NCBI GenBank assembly: GCA_024226515.1
Contig: JAAELQ010000034.1
Location: 1 to 47,585, forward strand
Length of the DNA stretch: 47,585 nt
Direction: 5' to 3'
DNA from: a bacterium
GTDB taxonomy: Bacteria; Acidobacteriota; Polarisedimenticolia; Polarisedimenticolales; Polarisedimenticolaceae
Both the position numbers and the translations under genes were made by a program. The notes under the pieces are model-generated. The model was not told the DNA's origin. It saw nothing but the letters and a program-made list of their open reading frames with translations, and ran no database searches. Of this stretch, positions 16,128 to 24,454 are shown piece after piece. Numbering within the stretch: the first letter of the stretch is position 1; every line of letters starts with the position of its first letter.

Positions 16128-18923
16128 ATGGCCCGACAAACGTTCGTTTCCGTCCTTCTTTTTGTGCTGCTGCCCGTGGGTGCGTTCCACGCCGGTACGG
16201 CCATCCTCTCCACGACTCAGGACGGTGCCGCCACCGGAACGGCATCCGGGGTGTTCAATACCTTCGACCCGAACGTCACCGCGATGCTGATCTCGCGCCA
16301 GACGACGAACAATCTGCAACGGCGGACGATTCTCGAGTTCGACCTGAGCACGATTCCGCTCGATCTCACGCTGACCGAAGCCAAGCTGACCTTTCGCGTG
16401 ATCCAGACCGTGTCGCCGGGCATCACGGTCGAGGTGCACGCGCACGTCGGGGACAACGTGCTCGAGATCGCCGACGCCACGCGGCCGGACAATCTGCTGG
16501 GGAGCCTTCCAATCAACCAGCTCGGGTTCTTCGACATCCCGCTGGACACCGCCTTCATCGAGTCCCTGCGCAACTCCGCTTCCCCCGAACCCTACCTCGA
16601 GCTGCGCCTCAGCCCGCCTCCGACGCAGACCGGTGCGATCGCCATCGCCAGCCTCGAATCGGTGCTGGCCGGAGAGGCACAGCTCTCGCTGGTCTCGCCA
16701 CAGATCATCGAGCCCTGCAACATCCGCGGCTTCTCGACCACGGAGGACGGCGAGGCGTTCGGTACGGCCGACGGGGTCTACACCTCGTTCGATCCGACCG
16801 AGTGGGACATGAACGTGACACGTCACACCAGCAACAACACTTCCTACAGGACGGTGCTGGAGTTCGACCTCGACGATGTCCCGCTCGACGCGGAGATCCT
16901 CGACGCGATGCTGACCTTCCGTGTCGTTCAGCTCGTCTCGCCGGGCATGACCGTCGAAGTGCACGCGCAGACCGGAGACGGCATGCTCGAGCTGGCCGAC
17001 GGGTCGAGACCGGACAACCTGATCGGAGTCATCCCGATCAACACGCTGGGGTTCTTCGACGTACCGCTGGGCACGGCGTTCATCGAGGCGCTGCGCGACT
17101 CGGCGCTGCCGTCGCAGTTTCTCGAGCTGCGCCTGAGCCCTCCGTTCAACCTGACCGGATCGATCGCCATCGCGGCGCTCGAGTCGACCCTGGCGGGTGA
17201 AGCCGTGCTGACGCTGACGACTCCGCAGCTGGGCGATCTGGACCGCGACGAGATCTGCGATCTCGACGATCCCGACGACGACGGCGACGGCTGCCCCGAC
17301 GTGGCCGATCCGGCTCCGCTGGTGGCCAGCGGGGATCCGGACGGTGACGCGGTGGGGGCGGATTGCGACAACTGCCTGAACGACTTCAATCCCGACCAGG
17401 ACGACGCGGACGCCGACGGCGAGGGAAACATCTGCGACACCGACGATGACGGCGACGGCGTGCTCGACGATGGTGACGGTTCGGGAACGATCGGCGACAA
17501 CCCGTGCACGGGTGGTAACACGACCGGCTGCGACGACAATTGCCAGTTCGTCGCGAACGCCGACCAGACCGACGGCAACGCCAACGGCGTGGGCTCGGCG
17601 TGCGAGACGATCTGCGAGATCGTGGTCGGAGCTCCCGGGCCGCCGGTGACCGACTTTGCGACCGTCGCGGATGCCCTGGCGGCGACGTCGGGCGCGCCGC
17701 CCGAACCGGTGGTCGTCGACGGTTGTTTGATCCGCGTCCTTCCGGGAACCTACACGGGATCGCTGCTGCTCGATCGGTTCTTGACGCTTCAGGCCGTCGG
17801 TGATTCGTCGAACACGACGATCGACGGTGACGGTGCGGCGGACGCGGTCGAGGTTTCCGACCGGCAGGTTCCGGGCGTGACGCGCCTTCGCGGGTTCACG
17901 GTTCGCGACGCCACGGACGGCATCGATTCCGAGCGTTCACTCGTTCTGGAAGACGTTCGGGTCGACACGATTTCGGGTGTCGGGGTCAGCCTGGGGCTCG
18001 GAGATCACTTGCTGGACGGGGTTTCCGTCTTGGGCGGCGACACCGGGATACGGCTCGAGACGTTTGCCGCGGCGACGATGAATCGAATCGAGGTTCGAGG
18101 TACGTCGACCACGGCGCTCGACCTGGACGGAGTCGTTGCGGGGCACACTCATCTGATCGTGGACAACGCGGGCACCGGGATCCTGATCGGCCCGGAGGGC
18201 GACGTGGAGCTGTCCTTTGCCACCGTTGCGGGGAACGCGGTCGGCGTGCACGAGCTGTTCCTGGGCAGCACGCAGATGGGGCACAGCATCGTCTGTCTGA
18301 ACACGGACGACATCGATTCGCTGAACTGCTCGGACTTCGACTTCAGCAACGTGTGCGAGACCGACTGCAGCGGAGATGGGGATCTCGACTGTACGTTCGT
18401 CGAAGGCAACATCAGCGGCGATCCGTTGTTCGTCGGTGCCGCGAGCGGGGATTACCGGCTCACGCCGGCCTCCCCGTCGGTGGATGCCGGGCAAGCTCCC
18501 CAGTGTTTCGACGGCACGCCCTGTTTCGACCTCGACGACAATCCCCGTCTGCTCGACGCCGACGGTGACGAATCCGCTCGGCCCGACATGGGTGCCTACG
18601 AGCTGGACAACTCGGCCAACCTCGATCCGGGTGACGTGACGGGCTTGCAGGTGGTGTTCAGCCCGTCACTGCAGCTGAGCTGGAGCCCGGAACCGTCCTC
18701 GTCGTTCTACCACGTGTACGAGGGGCAGGTGTCGACGTTGGGCTACGACTACGACCTGAGTTGCCTGGGCGCCACGACCGGAACGACCTTCGCCGTCCCG
18801 GGCCTGCCCCCAGCGGGCGAAACCACGCTCTACCTCGTAACCGGAGATGGCGCCGCAGAAGAAGGAACCCTCGGCTTCGGCACCTGCGCCGAACGAAGCA
18901 ACATCGTCGACCCCTGCCCCTGA
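16128..18923 (+). CDS. Secreted DNRLRE-like / thrombospondin-3 / parallel beta-helix / Fn3-like protein
   Basis: 931 residues; the ATG at 16128 follows AAGGAGAGG at ideal spacing and the signal peptide ends near GAFHAG. Residues about 25-200 and 201-375 are a tandem duplication (period about 525 nt) of a domain like DNRLRE/CBM96 stalk domains (RTILEFDLSTIPLD and RTVLEFDLDDVPLD). An Asp-rich thrombospondin-3-like stretch follows at about 370-495. A right-handed beta-helix with a pectate-lyase-like or polymorphic outer-membrane-protein look comes next (VLPGTYTGSLLLDRFLTLQA, ending in SPSVDAGQAP...DMGAYE). The end is a Cys-containing Fn3-like module (FYHVYEG...YLVTGDG) and the terminal residues DPCP. 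No catalytic motif is recognised. It is likely surface-bound or released, possibly an adhesin. It converges on the DUF3592 gene. Confidence 0.85.
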   Translation: MARQTFVSVLLFVLLPVGAFHAGTAILSTTQDGAATGTASGVFNTFDPNVTAMLISRQTTNNLQRRTILEFDLSTIPLDLTLTEAKLTFRVIQTVSPGITVEVHAHVGDNVLEIADATRPDNLLGSLPINQLGFFDIPLDTAFIESLRNSASPEPYLELRLSPPPTQTGAIAIASLESVLAGEAQLSLVSPQIIEPCNIRGFSTTEDGEAFGTADGVYTSFDPTEWDMNVTRHTSNNTSYRTVLEFDLDDVPLDAEILDAMLTFRVVQLVSPGMTVEVHAQTGDGMLELADGSRPDNLIGVIPINTLGFFDVPLGTAFIEALRDSALPSQFLELRLSPPFNLTGSIAIAALESTLAGEAVLTLTTPQLGDLDRDEICDLDDPDDDGDGCPDVADPAPLVASGDPDGDAVGADCDNCLNDFNPDQDDADADGEGNICDTDDDGDGVLDDGDGSGTIGDNPCTGGNTTGCDDNCQFVANADQTDGNANGVGSACETICEIVVGAPGPPVTDFATVADALAATSGAPPEPVVVDGCLIRVLPGTYTGSLLLDRFLTLQAVGDSSNTTIDGDGAADAVEVSDRQVPGVTRLRGFTVRDATDGIDSERSLVLEDVRVDTISGVGVSLGLGDHLLDGVSVLGGDTGIRLETFAAATMNRIEVRGTSTTALDLDGVVAGHTHLIVDNAGTGILIGPEGDVELSFATVAGNAVGVHELFLGSTQMGHSIVCLNTDDIDSLNCSDFDFSNVCETDCSGDGDLDCTFVEGNISGDPLFVGAASGDYRLTPASPSVDAGQAPQCFDGTPCFDLDDNPRLLDADGDESARPDMGAYELDNSANLDPGDVTGLQVVFSPSLQLSWSPEPSSSFYHVYEGQVSTLGYDYDLSCLGATTGTTFAVPGLPPAGETTLYLVTGDGAAEEGTLGFGTCAERSNIVDPCP

Positions 18924-18990
18924 GAAAGGGGACTTCCGAATTGGTCGCTGGTTCTTCCAGCGCGGCGGCCGCTCCGGCGTCCCAGTCGAC

Positions 18991-20721
18991 TCAGGCCTCC
19001 AGGCTGGAACGAAGCTCCGAGACGACCTGGCGAGCGACCGCGAGGTTGTCGAGCATCGTGGCCGCGACGTATTCCCGGCCGTCGGGAGTCCCCAGCTTGA
19101 TCCGGTAGTACAGCCGGTTGCCGACCTGCATCCCCCGAACCGGCTCGAGCTTGTCGATGCGATCGGGCTCGAACAGCTTCGGCTTGCCCAGGCCGAACAG
19201 GCCGCCGGACAGCTCGAGACCGCGCCGGCTGGCGCGCACCCGTCGAACGCTGAACCACAGATCCATCGCGACCCAGACGATCAGCAGCTCGAACAGGCCG
19301 AAAACGATCGGGAACAGCAGCGGCGCCCCGAGACGCAGCATCAGGACGATGGCCCCCGTCCAGAGCAAGAGGAAGAACGTGGAGCCGATGGCGGCACCCT
19401 TGTGCCGCGCGGCCTTGAACAGGAAGCTGCGCCCACCCTCGGGCAGGGTCTCGGCCACCACGCCGATGGCCGCCAGTTGGTCGATGATCTCGGCCTCCGT
19501 CGTCGCGATGGGCTCGCGCGTCGGCTCGAACTGCGGATCGCTTTCGGGCGTCTCGAAGACGGGGATCTCGAAGCTCGTGTCCAGATCGGCCCCGCGGATC
19601 TTCGCCTGCGCCGTCAGCTTCCACAGCGTGCGCTCGTTCTCCGTGGGGTCGGTGCTCGACTGCAGGCCGTACGGGATGTCGAACGTCACGGGCAGCGAGG
19701 TGCGCATCGGCCCCGAGGCGATCGCCTCGCGCGGCACGGTGCGCGCGTCCTGCCACAGTACGCGCTCGCTCGTGCGTCGGTTCTTCCCGCTGCCGGTCAC
19801 CTCGCGGCGCATGCAGCTCAGCGTCAGGTTGATGCCGCGCTCGGACTCGACGTAGGCCGGCACCGCGATGCGCCCCGAGAGCCGTCCGCCGATCACGCCG
19901 GGCACCGCGTCCATCTCGAACACCGCGCCACCGAAGCGGCGGTGCCGTAGCACGGCGCGCAGCCCCCAGTACAACAGCAGCATCCCGATCACGGGAAAGA
20001 TGAAGCCCAGCGCGGCGAGGTGATTCCCCTTGCGGAACACCTCCTCGGGCAGGAAGACGGCCACCGGCGCCGAGATCAGATTCCACAGCACGGCAAAGGC
20101 GCACATCCCGACCGCCGCCGCTCGCGAGCCGCTCTTCACGCGGCCCTCGCGCCAGTCCTCACGCCAGTGCCACGGTCGCTCGGGCTCCTGCGTACGGATC
20201 GTCTCCGCCTTGCGCGCCTTCTTCCCGCCGCGGAACGCCGCGATCATGACCGCGAACCCCACGCCGCCGAAGATGACCGCGAACAGCGACTTGAACAGCA
20301 ACAACCCCCAGCGCAGCTGCGGGTACAGATAGGCCTGCCCGGGCTGAGCCGGGTTGACCCAGCACGGCACCGGGCGGCCGGCCGCTCTCGCCTCGGACAG
20401 CTCGCGGTGCGCGTTGTGGTGAAAGCGACCCAGGTTGTCCGACCAGTTCGACAGGCCGACCTGCTCGGAGACGTGACGCTCGCCCGCGACGAAGTACTCG
20501 TACGTGGCCAGCACGCGGTACGTGTCGCCGTCGCCCGAGTTGACCTGTAAGTCGGCGTCGAGGACGCGGGCATCGACGACATCCCACGACCGGACCTCGT
20601 GCCAGCGCCAGAGCTGACTCGCGGACGACCAGGTCGCGAAGACCCCGACCGCGGCGAACGGGGCGCCGAAGAGGAAGACGAAGACCGCACCGAGGAACTT
20701 GCGACGGAGTTTGCTGGCCAT
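18991..20721 (-). CDS. DUF3592 family membrane protein
   Basis: 576 residues from the ATG at 20721 (MASKLRRKFLGAVF); an upstream in-frame ATG at 20778 would add 19 residues without membrane character and would run into the promoter region of the divergent gene. Hydrophobic helices lie at about residues 9-30, 135-160, 200-225, 240-258, and two near 445-490. The first soluble loop (VVDARVLDADLQ...TYRVLATYEYFVAGERH...GRPVPCWVNPAQPGQAYL) matches the DUF3592 pattern, a family of unknown function. The protein is longer than the minimal DUF3592 unit and has a second soluble domain (about residues 265-440). It stands alone on the minus strand, divergent from the protease gene. A short copy of its last codons lies at 15957. 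Confidence 0.85.
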   Translation of the reverse strand: MASKLRRKFLGAVFVFLFGAPFAAVGVFATWSSASQLWRWHEVRSWDVVDARVLDADLQVNSGDGDTYRVLATYEYFVAGERHVSEQVGLSNWSDNLGRFHHNAHRELSEARAAGRPVPCWVNPAQPGQAYLYPQLRWGLLLFKSLFAVIFGGVGFAVMIAAFRGGKKARKAETIRTQEPERPWHWREDWREGRVKSGSRAAAVGMCAFAVLWNLISAPVAVFLPEEVFRKGNHLAALGFIFPVIGMLLLYWGLRAVLRHRRFGGAVFEMDAVPGVIGGRLSGRIAVPAYVESERGINLTLSCMRREVTGSGKNRRTSERVLWQDARTVPREAIASGPMRTSLPVTFDIPYGLQSSTDPTENERTLWKLTAQAKIRGADLDTSFEIPVFETPESDPQFEPTREPIATTEAEIIDQLAAIGVVAETLPEGGRSFLFKAARHKGAAIGSTFFLLLWTGAIVLMLRLGAPLLFPIVFGLFELLIVWVAMDLWFSVRRVRASRRGLELSGGLFGLGKPKLFEPDRIDKLEPVRGMQVGNRLYYRIKLGTPDGREYVAATMLDNLAVARQVVSELRSSLEA

Positions 20722-20800
20722 GGGGCAAATATGGTCTCCCGGCGCGCGCCAGTCCAAGGCGGCGATCGGTCGACGCACAGCGGCGCGGAACTCCCCGGGA

Positions 20801-20806
20801 TAGACT
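20801..20806 (+). promoter_or_regulatory. Possible -10 element (TAGACT) for a leaderless transcript
   Basis: TAGACT ends 7 nt before the ATG at 20814 and no Shine-Dalgarno precedes that ATG. This spacing would place the transcription start at or next to the start codon. No good -35 is visible. The same hexamer stands 9 nt before the GTG of the minus-strand transporter gene (34338-34343). Weak, pattern-based call. Confidence 0.25.
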
Positions 20807-20813
20807 GTTTTCG

Positions 20814-22223
20814 ATGCTGGAACGACTTCGCAGCCCGATCCCGGCCGTCCTCTGGGCGCTCACGGCTCTGCTCGCGAACTCCGGCTCGATCGCGGAGGAA
20901 CCCGGGACCGTCGAGCGCGTCGGTTCGCTGCTCGGCGAGCAACGCTGGCGCGAGGCCCTGGAGCTCGCGCGCGCGGGGCACGCGTCGCGTCCGGACGACC
21001 CCGGCGTGACCGCGGCGCTGGCCGAGGCGTTGCTGCGCGCGGGACGACTGGAGGAGATCGCCCCCCTGCTCGAGCCGCTGGCCGAGGACGGAGCGTGCGG
21101 TCCGCGCGGGCTGATGGTCCTGGGCCGGCTGCGCGACGCCGAGGGTCGCGACGGCGAGGCCGTGCAACTGCTGCAGGCGGCGGCCGCGGCCGCGCCCGAC
21201 GATCGAGACGTCCTGTACTGGGCCGCGCAGTCCGCTCCGAGTCGCGAGCGCGCCGTCGAGCTTTTCCGACGTTATCTCGAGCTGAGCGAGGGCGACGACC
21301 CGGACCGCATCGAGGCCGCGGAGGGCGGCACGCGGCTGTTCGAGACGCTGGGCGAGCGCGCGATCTGGACCGCTCGCGAGCGGCCCGAGCGCGTCGAACT
21401 GCCGTTGACGATGATCTGGAGTCCGGACAGCGGAGCGGTCAACGGCTACGTGATCCGCGTCAAGCTCGGCGAGCGCGGCAAGCCCGTGCCGCTGCTGCTC
21501 GACAGCGGCAGCCCCGGCTTGCTCGTCTTGCACCGCGTGGCGCGCAAGAGCGGGTTCGAGCGGCTGGCCACGACGACCTCGTTCGGCGGGGGTGGCGACC
21601 GCAAGCAGCGCGGGGGCCGCGGGCTGTTCCCGGCGATCGACATCGGAGGCCTGTCGTTCACCGACGTGCTGGCGACGTCGATCGACCGCGAGCTCGACGC
21701 GACGGGGCGTTTTCGTGGGTTGATCGGCCTCAGCGCGTTCAACGGCTACCGCATCACGCTCGACCTCGAGCACCGACGTCTGCTGCTCGAGCCGGGCGGT
21801 GCGGAGCTCGACGGGTCGCCGTACTGGAACGTGGACGGGCAGTGGGTCGTGCGCGCCAGCCTCGCCGGGAACGATCGCGACGGGCTGTTCCTGTTCGACA
21901 GCGGGGCGACGAACACGATGGTCTCCTTCGACCTGGTGCGCGACCTGCCGCGCGCGCACCTCGGCGAGGCGATCGGCGTGCACGGCGTCGGCGGCAAGTA
22001 CGAGGGTGTGCGCGCGCTCGGCGGCGTCGAGGTGAGATTCCAGGACGCGTCCGCGCGAGGCAGCCTGCGCGCGACCGACCTCTCGGTGCGCAGCCGCATC
22101 GGTGGCGTCGAGATCGGCGGGTTTCTGGGCCTGGACGCCCTCGCCGGCAGGCGGATCGTGATCGACACGGTGCAGCGCAAGGTCCGCATCTCCGGCGGAC
22201 GCGGCGGGCGCGGCGCCTCCTGA
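20814..22223 (+). CDS. Secreted TPR-like / retropepsin-like aspartic protease
   Basis: 469 residues from the ATG at 20814. The N terminus is hydrophobic (PAVLWALTALLANSGSIA), a signal peptide or anchor. Residues about 30-180 are Ala/Leu-rich helical repeats typical of TPRs (EALELARAGHASRPDDPGV). The remainder holds two aspartyl-protease half-domains: LLLDSGSPGLLVL with Asp230, and FLFDSGATNTMV with Asp362, each followed by the expected GLIGLSAF and GFLGLDAL strands. Both catalytic Asp residues are present, so one chain could form a full two-lobe site, unlike single-lobe retropepsins that dimerise. The substrate is unknown; a periplasmic or envelope role is likely. It is followed after 8 nt by a small secreted-protein gene, probably in one transcript. 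Confidence 0.87.
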   Translation: MLERLRSPIPAVLWALTALLANSGSIAEEPGTVERVGSLLGEQRWREALELARAGHASRPDDPGVTAALAEALLRAGRLEEIAPLLEPLAEDGACGPRGLMVLGRLRDAEGRDGEAVQLLQAAAAAAPDDRDVLYWAAQSAPSRERAVELFRRYLELSEGDDPDRIEAAEGGTRLFETLGERAIWTARERPERVELPLTMIWSPDSGAVNGYVIRVKLGERGKPVPLLLDSGSPGLLVLHRVARKSGFERLATTTSFGGGGDRKQRGGRGLFPAIDIGGLSFTDVLATSIDRELDATGRFRGLIGLSAFNGYRITLDLEHRRLLLEPGGAELDGSPYWNVDGQWVVRASLAGNDRDGLFLFDSGATNTMVSFDLVRDLPRAHLGEAIGVHGVGGKYEGVRALGGVEVRFQDASARGSLRATDLSVRSRIGGVEIGGFLGLDALAGRRIVIDTVQRKVRISGGRGGRGAS

Positions 22224-22231
22224 GGCGAGGT

Positions 22232-22738
22232 ATGATCGTCCCCATGCAACCCCGGCCCCGATGGACGCGCGCCCTTCCCGCCGCCCTGCTTGCCGCAACG
22301 CTCGGCGTGGCGGGCGACGCGCCGGAGTTCACCACCTGCGCGGACTGGAGCATCGAGGGCTTCCGGTTGGGCATGAGCGAGCGCGAGGCGCGCGAGCTGG
22401 GGCATGCGACCGGCGGTCCGTCGTCCGGGCACGACGTTCATCGGTGCACGACCGGGAGTTGCTGCAAGACGAAGAAGATCCGTCGGGCGTTCGGCGTCAA
22501 GGACCGCGGCGGTGCGTGGAAGGGACGGGTGCGGTTCAAGAACGACCGGCTGGCCACGCTTCGCGTGACGTACGGAGATCGCGCCCTCGACACGGTCGTC
22601 GAGGATCTGCGCGACCTGTTCGGCGACCCCGACCCCATCGAGAGCAGTTTCGCGTTTCGCAGCAAGCGCTGCGACGCGGTCATCACGGCCGAGAGCACGG
22701 GCAGCAAGGTCCGGCTCACGCTGGAGCGGTCCTTTTGA
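22232..22738 (+). CDS. Small secreted hypothetical protein
   Basis: 168 residues from the ATG at 22232, with GAGG 6 nt upstream; a second ATG at 22244 is possible. An N-terminal signal peptide (ALPAALLAATLGVAG) is followed by a soluble domain with five or six cysteines, including TTGSCCKTK. The segment WSIEGFRLGMSEREARELG resembles the start of small bacterial lipoprotein-like or BamE-like folds, where a helix follows GMS, but I cannot assign a family. The stop overlaps the TTG start of the phosphatase gene (TTGA), so the two are translationally coupled. Confidence 0.72.
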   Translation: MIVPMQPRPRWTRALPAALLAATLGVAGDAPEFTTCADWSIEGFRLGMSEREARELGHATGGPSSGHDVHRCTTGSCCKTKKIRRAFGVKDRGGAWKGRVRFKNDRLATLRVTYGDRALDTVVEDLRDLFGDPDPIESSFAFRSKRCDAVITAESTGSKVRLTLERSF

Positions 22739-24333
22739 GACCCGTCGTCGCCTGCCTGCTCGCGCTCTGGCTGGTGTTGCCGGCGCTTCTCGGCTGTCGC
22801 GCGCCGAACGGTCCGCGGCTCGTCGTCGTCGTGGTGGTCGACCAGATGCGCGCGGACTACATGGATCGCTTCGGCGATCAGTTCGACGGCGGGCTGAAGC
22901 GACTGGCGGAGCAGGGCCACGTGTTCGCCGAGGCGCACCATGCGCACGCGCCGACCAACACCGCTCCCGGGTTCGCGACGCTGGCCACCGGCCGCTATCC
23001 GGCGCAAAACGGGATCGTCGACAATCTGTGGTTCGATCGCACGACCGGGCGGCGCGTGTACTCGACGCACGACGCGTCGTGCAGCGCACTGGACGGCGGA
23101 GGGCCCTGCTCGTCGCCGAAGGCCCTGCGCGGCGCGACGGTCGGCGACCTGCTCAAGCGCGAATCTCCCGACAGCAAGATCTTTGCGCTTGCGCTCAAGG
23201 ACCGCGCCGCGGCGTTCATGGCGGGACGCGAGTCGGACGGCGCCCTGTGGATGGACATGACGACCGGGTCGATCACGTCGTCTACCTTCTTCCTCGACGA
23301 GATCCCGCAGTGGGTGCGCGACGTGGAGAGGTCGGCGAGCCTGGCGCGGCCCGAACGCTGGGATCTCGCGCGCGCCGAGGAGGCCTACGAACGCTCGCGT
23401 GTCGACGCGTTCGCCTTCGAGGCCGACGGGACGAGAACCACGTTCCCGCACGATCTCGTGACGCCGATCAACCCGCAGGCACCGTTGCCGCCGCCGTTCG
23501 CGGTGAGCCCCTGGGGTGACGAGCTCACCCTCGAGCTGGCCGCGGAGCTGGTCCGGCGCGAGGAGCTGGGCCGCGACGATGCGCCGGATCTGCTGTGGAT
23601 CGGGGCCTCCAGCGCCGACATGGTGGGCCACGCCTTCGGCCCGCGCAGCCGCGAGGTGCAGGATTACTATCTGAGGCTCGATCGCATGCTCGGCGAGCTG
23701 CTGGCGTTTCTCGACTCGTGGGTCGGCGACGACTACGTCGTCGTGCTCACCTCGGACCACGGCGTATGCCCGCTGCCGGAGGACAACGCGGCCCGCCGAA
23801 TCGGGCCGGCCGAGTTCCAGCCGCTGCTTGCGACCATGATCGAACGCGTTGCCGCCGAGCGCGGGATCACCGGGTCCATCCCCGCCGTCGCGGTGCGTGA
23901 GAGCATCTACCTGGGGCTGCCGACGACGGCGGCCCCGGAGACGGCGCTGGCGCTGCGGGCGCGCCTCGCCGAGTTGCTGCGCGAGTTGCCCTACGTCGAG
24001 GATGCTTTCACGTTCGACGAGCTCGAGAGCGCAGGAACCCCGCCGCGCCCGTTTCTCGAGGCCTATCGCAACAGCTTCGACGCCGAGCGGTCTCCGGACG
24101 TGATCGTCCGCGCTCGCGAGCACGACCTGCTCAACATGCGTCCGACGACGACGACACACGGCACGCCGTACCGCTACGACACGCACGTCCCGTTGATCTT
24201 CCATGGAGCCGGGTTCGTCGCGAAGCGCGACGATCGCCCGGTCCGCACCGTGGACGTCGCGCCCACGCTGGCCCATCTTCTCGGACTATCGCCCTCCACC
24301 GACTTCGACGGCGGCAATCTCCTGGAACGCTGA
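22735..24333 (+). CDS. PafA-like alkaline phosphatase / phosphodiesterase lipoprotein
   Basis: 532 residues from a TTG at 22735 that overlaps the previous stop by 4 nt, with GGAG 8 nt upstream. This start gives a clear lipoprotein signal with lipobox LLGC (Cys21); no ATG in this frame would do so. The alkaline phosphatase superfamily motifs are all present: metal-binding Asp36 (VVVVDQMR), nucleophile Thr76 in NTAPGFATLATG, the metal pair in ASSADMVGHAFGP, LTSDHGVCPLPED, and the C-terminal THGTPYRYDTHVPLIFHG. The NT-x-PG pattern followed by GIVDNLWFDR matches PafA-type enzymes, which hydrolyse phosphate mono- and diesters to release phosphate outside the cytoplasm. It is the last gene of its operon. 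Confidence 0.92.
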   Translation: MRPVVACLLALWLVLPALLGCRAPNGPRLVVVVVVDQMRADYMDRFGDQFDGGLKRLAEQGHVFAEAHHAHAPTNTAPGFATLATGRYPAQNGIVDNLWFDRTTGRRVYSTHDASCSALDGGGPCSSPKALRGATVGDLLKRESPDSKIFALALKDRAAAFMAGRESDGALWMDMTTGSITSSTFFLDEIPQWVRDVERSASLARPERWDLARAEEAYERSRVDAFAFEADGTRTTFPHDLVTPINPQAPLPPPFAVSPWGDELTLELAAELVRREELGRDDAPDLLWIGASSADMVGHAFGPRSREVQDYYLRLDRMLGELLAFLDSWVGDDYVVVLTSDHGVCPLPEDNAARRIGPAEFQPLLATMIERVAAERGITGSIPAVAVRESIYLGLPTTAAPETALALRARLAELLRELPYVEDAFTFDELESAGTPPRPFLEAYRNSFDAERSPDVIVRAREHDLLNMRPTTTTHGTPYRYDTHVPLIFHGAGFVAKRDDRPVRTVDVAPTLAHLLGLSPSTDFDGGNLLER

Positions 24334-24336
24334 AAC

Positions 24337-24356
24337 CGGGCGTTTTGTCCCGCCCG
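24337..24356 (+). terminator. Possible weak terminator hairpin
   Basis: CGGGCG (24337-24342) and CGCCCG (24351-24356) form a perfect 6-bp stem with an 8-nt loop, starting 3 nt after the phosphatase stop. No run of T follows, so it would be an imperfect intrinsic terminator at best. Confidence 0.3.
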
Positions 24357-24454
24357 ACAGGATCCCGTCGACTCGTCTCCAGGTAGTCACGCTCCGCGGA
24401 GGGAGATCGTGGTATATGAAAGGAGCCCAATCCGGGTCAGAGGGGGACTATTTC

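Noticed and set aside
20244..22298. Open frame of about 684 codons, minus strand
   Set aside because: Antisense to the aspartic protease and runs through the divergent promoter region; no domain, composition of a shadow frame.
22438..24276. Open frame of about 612 codons, minus strand
   Set aside because: Antisense to the PafA-like phosphatase, which has all catalytic motifs; the opposite frame has none.
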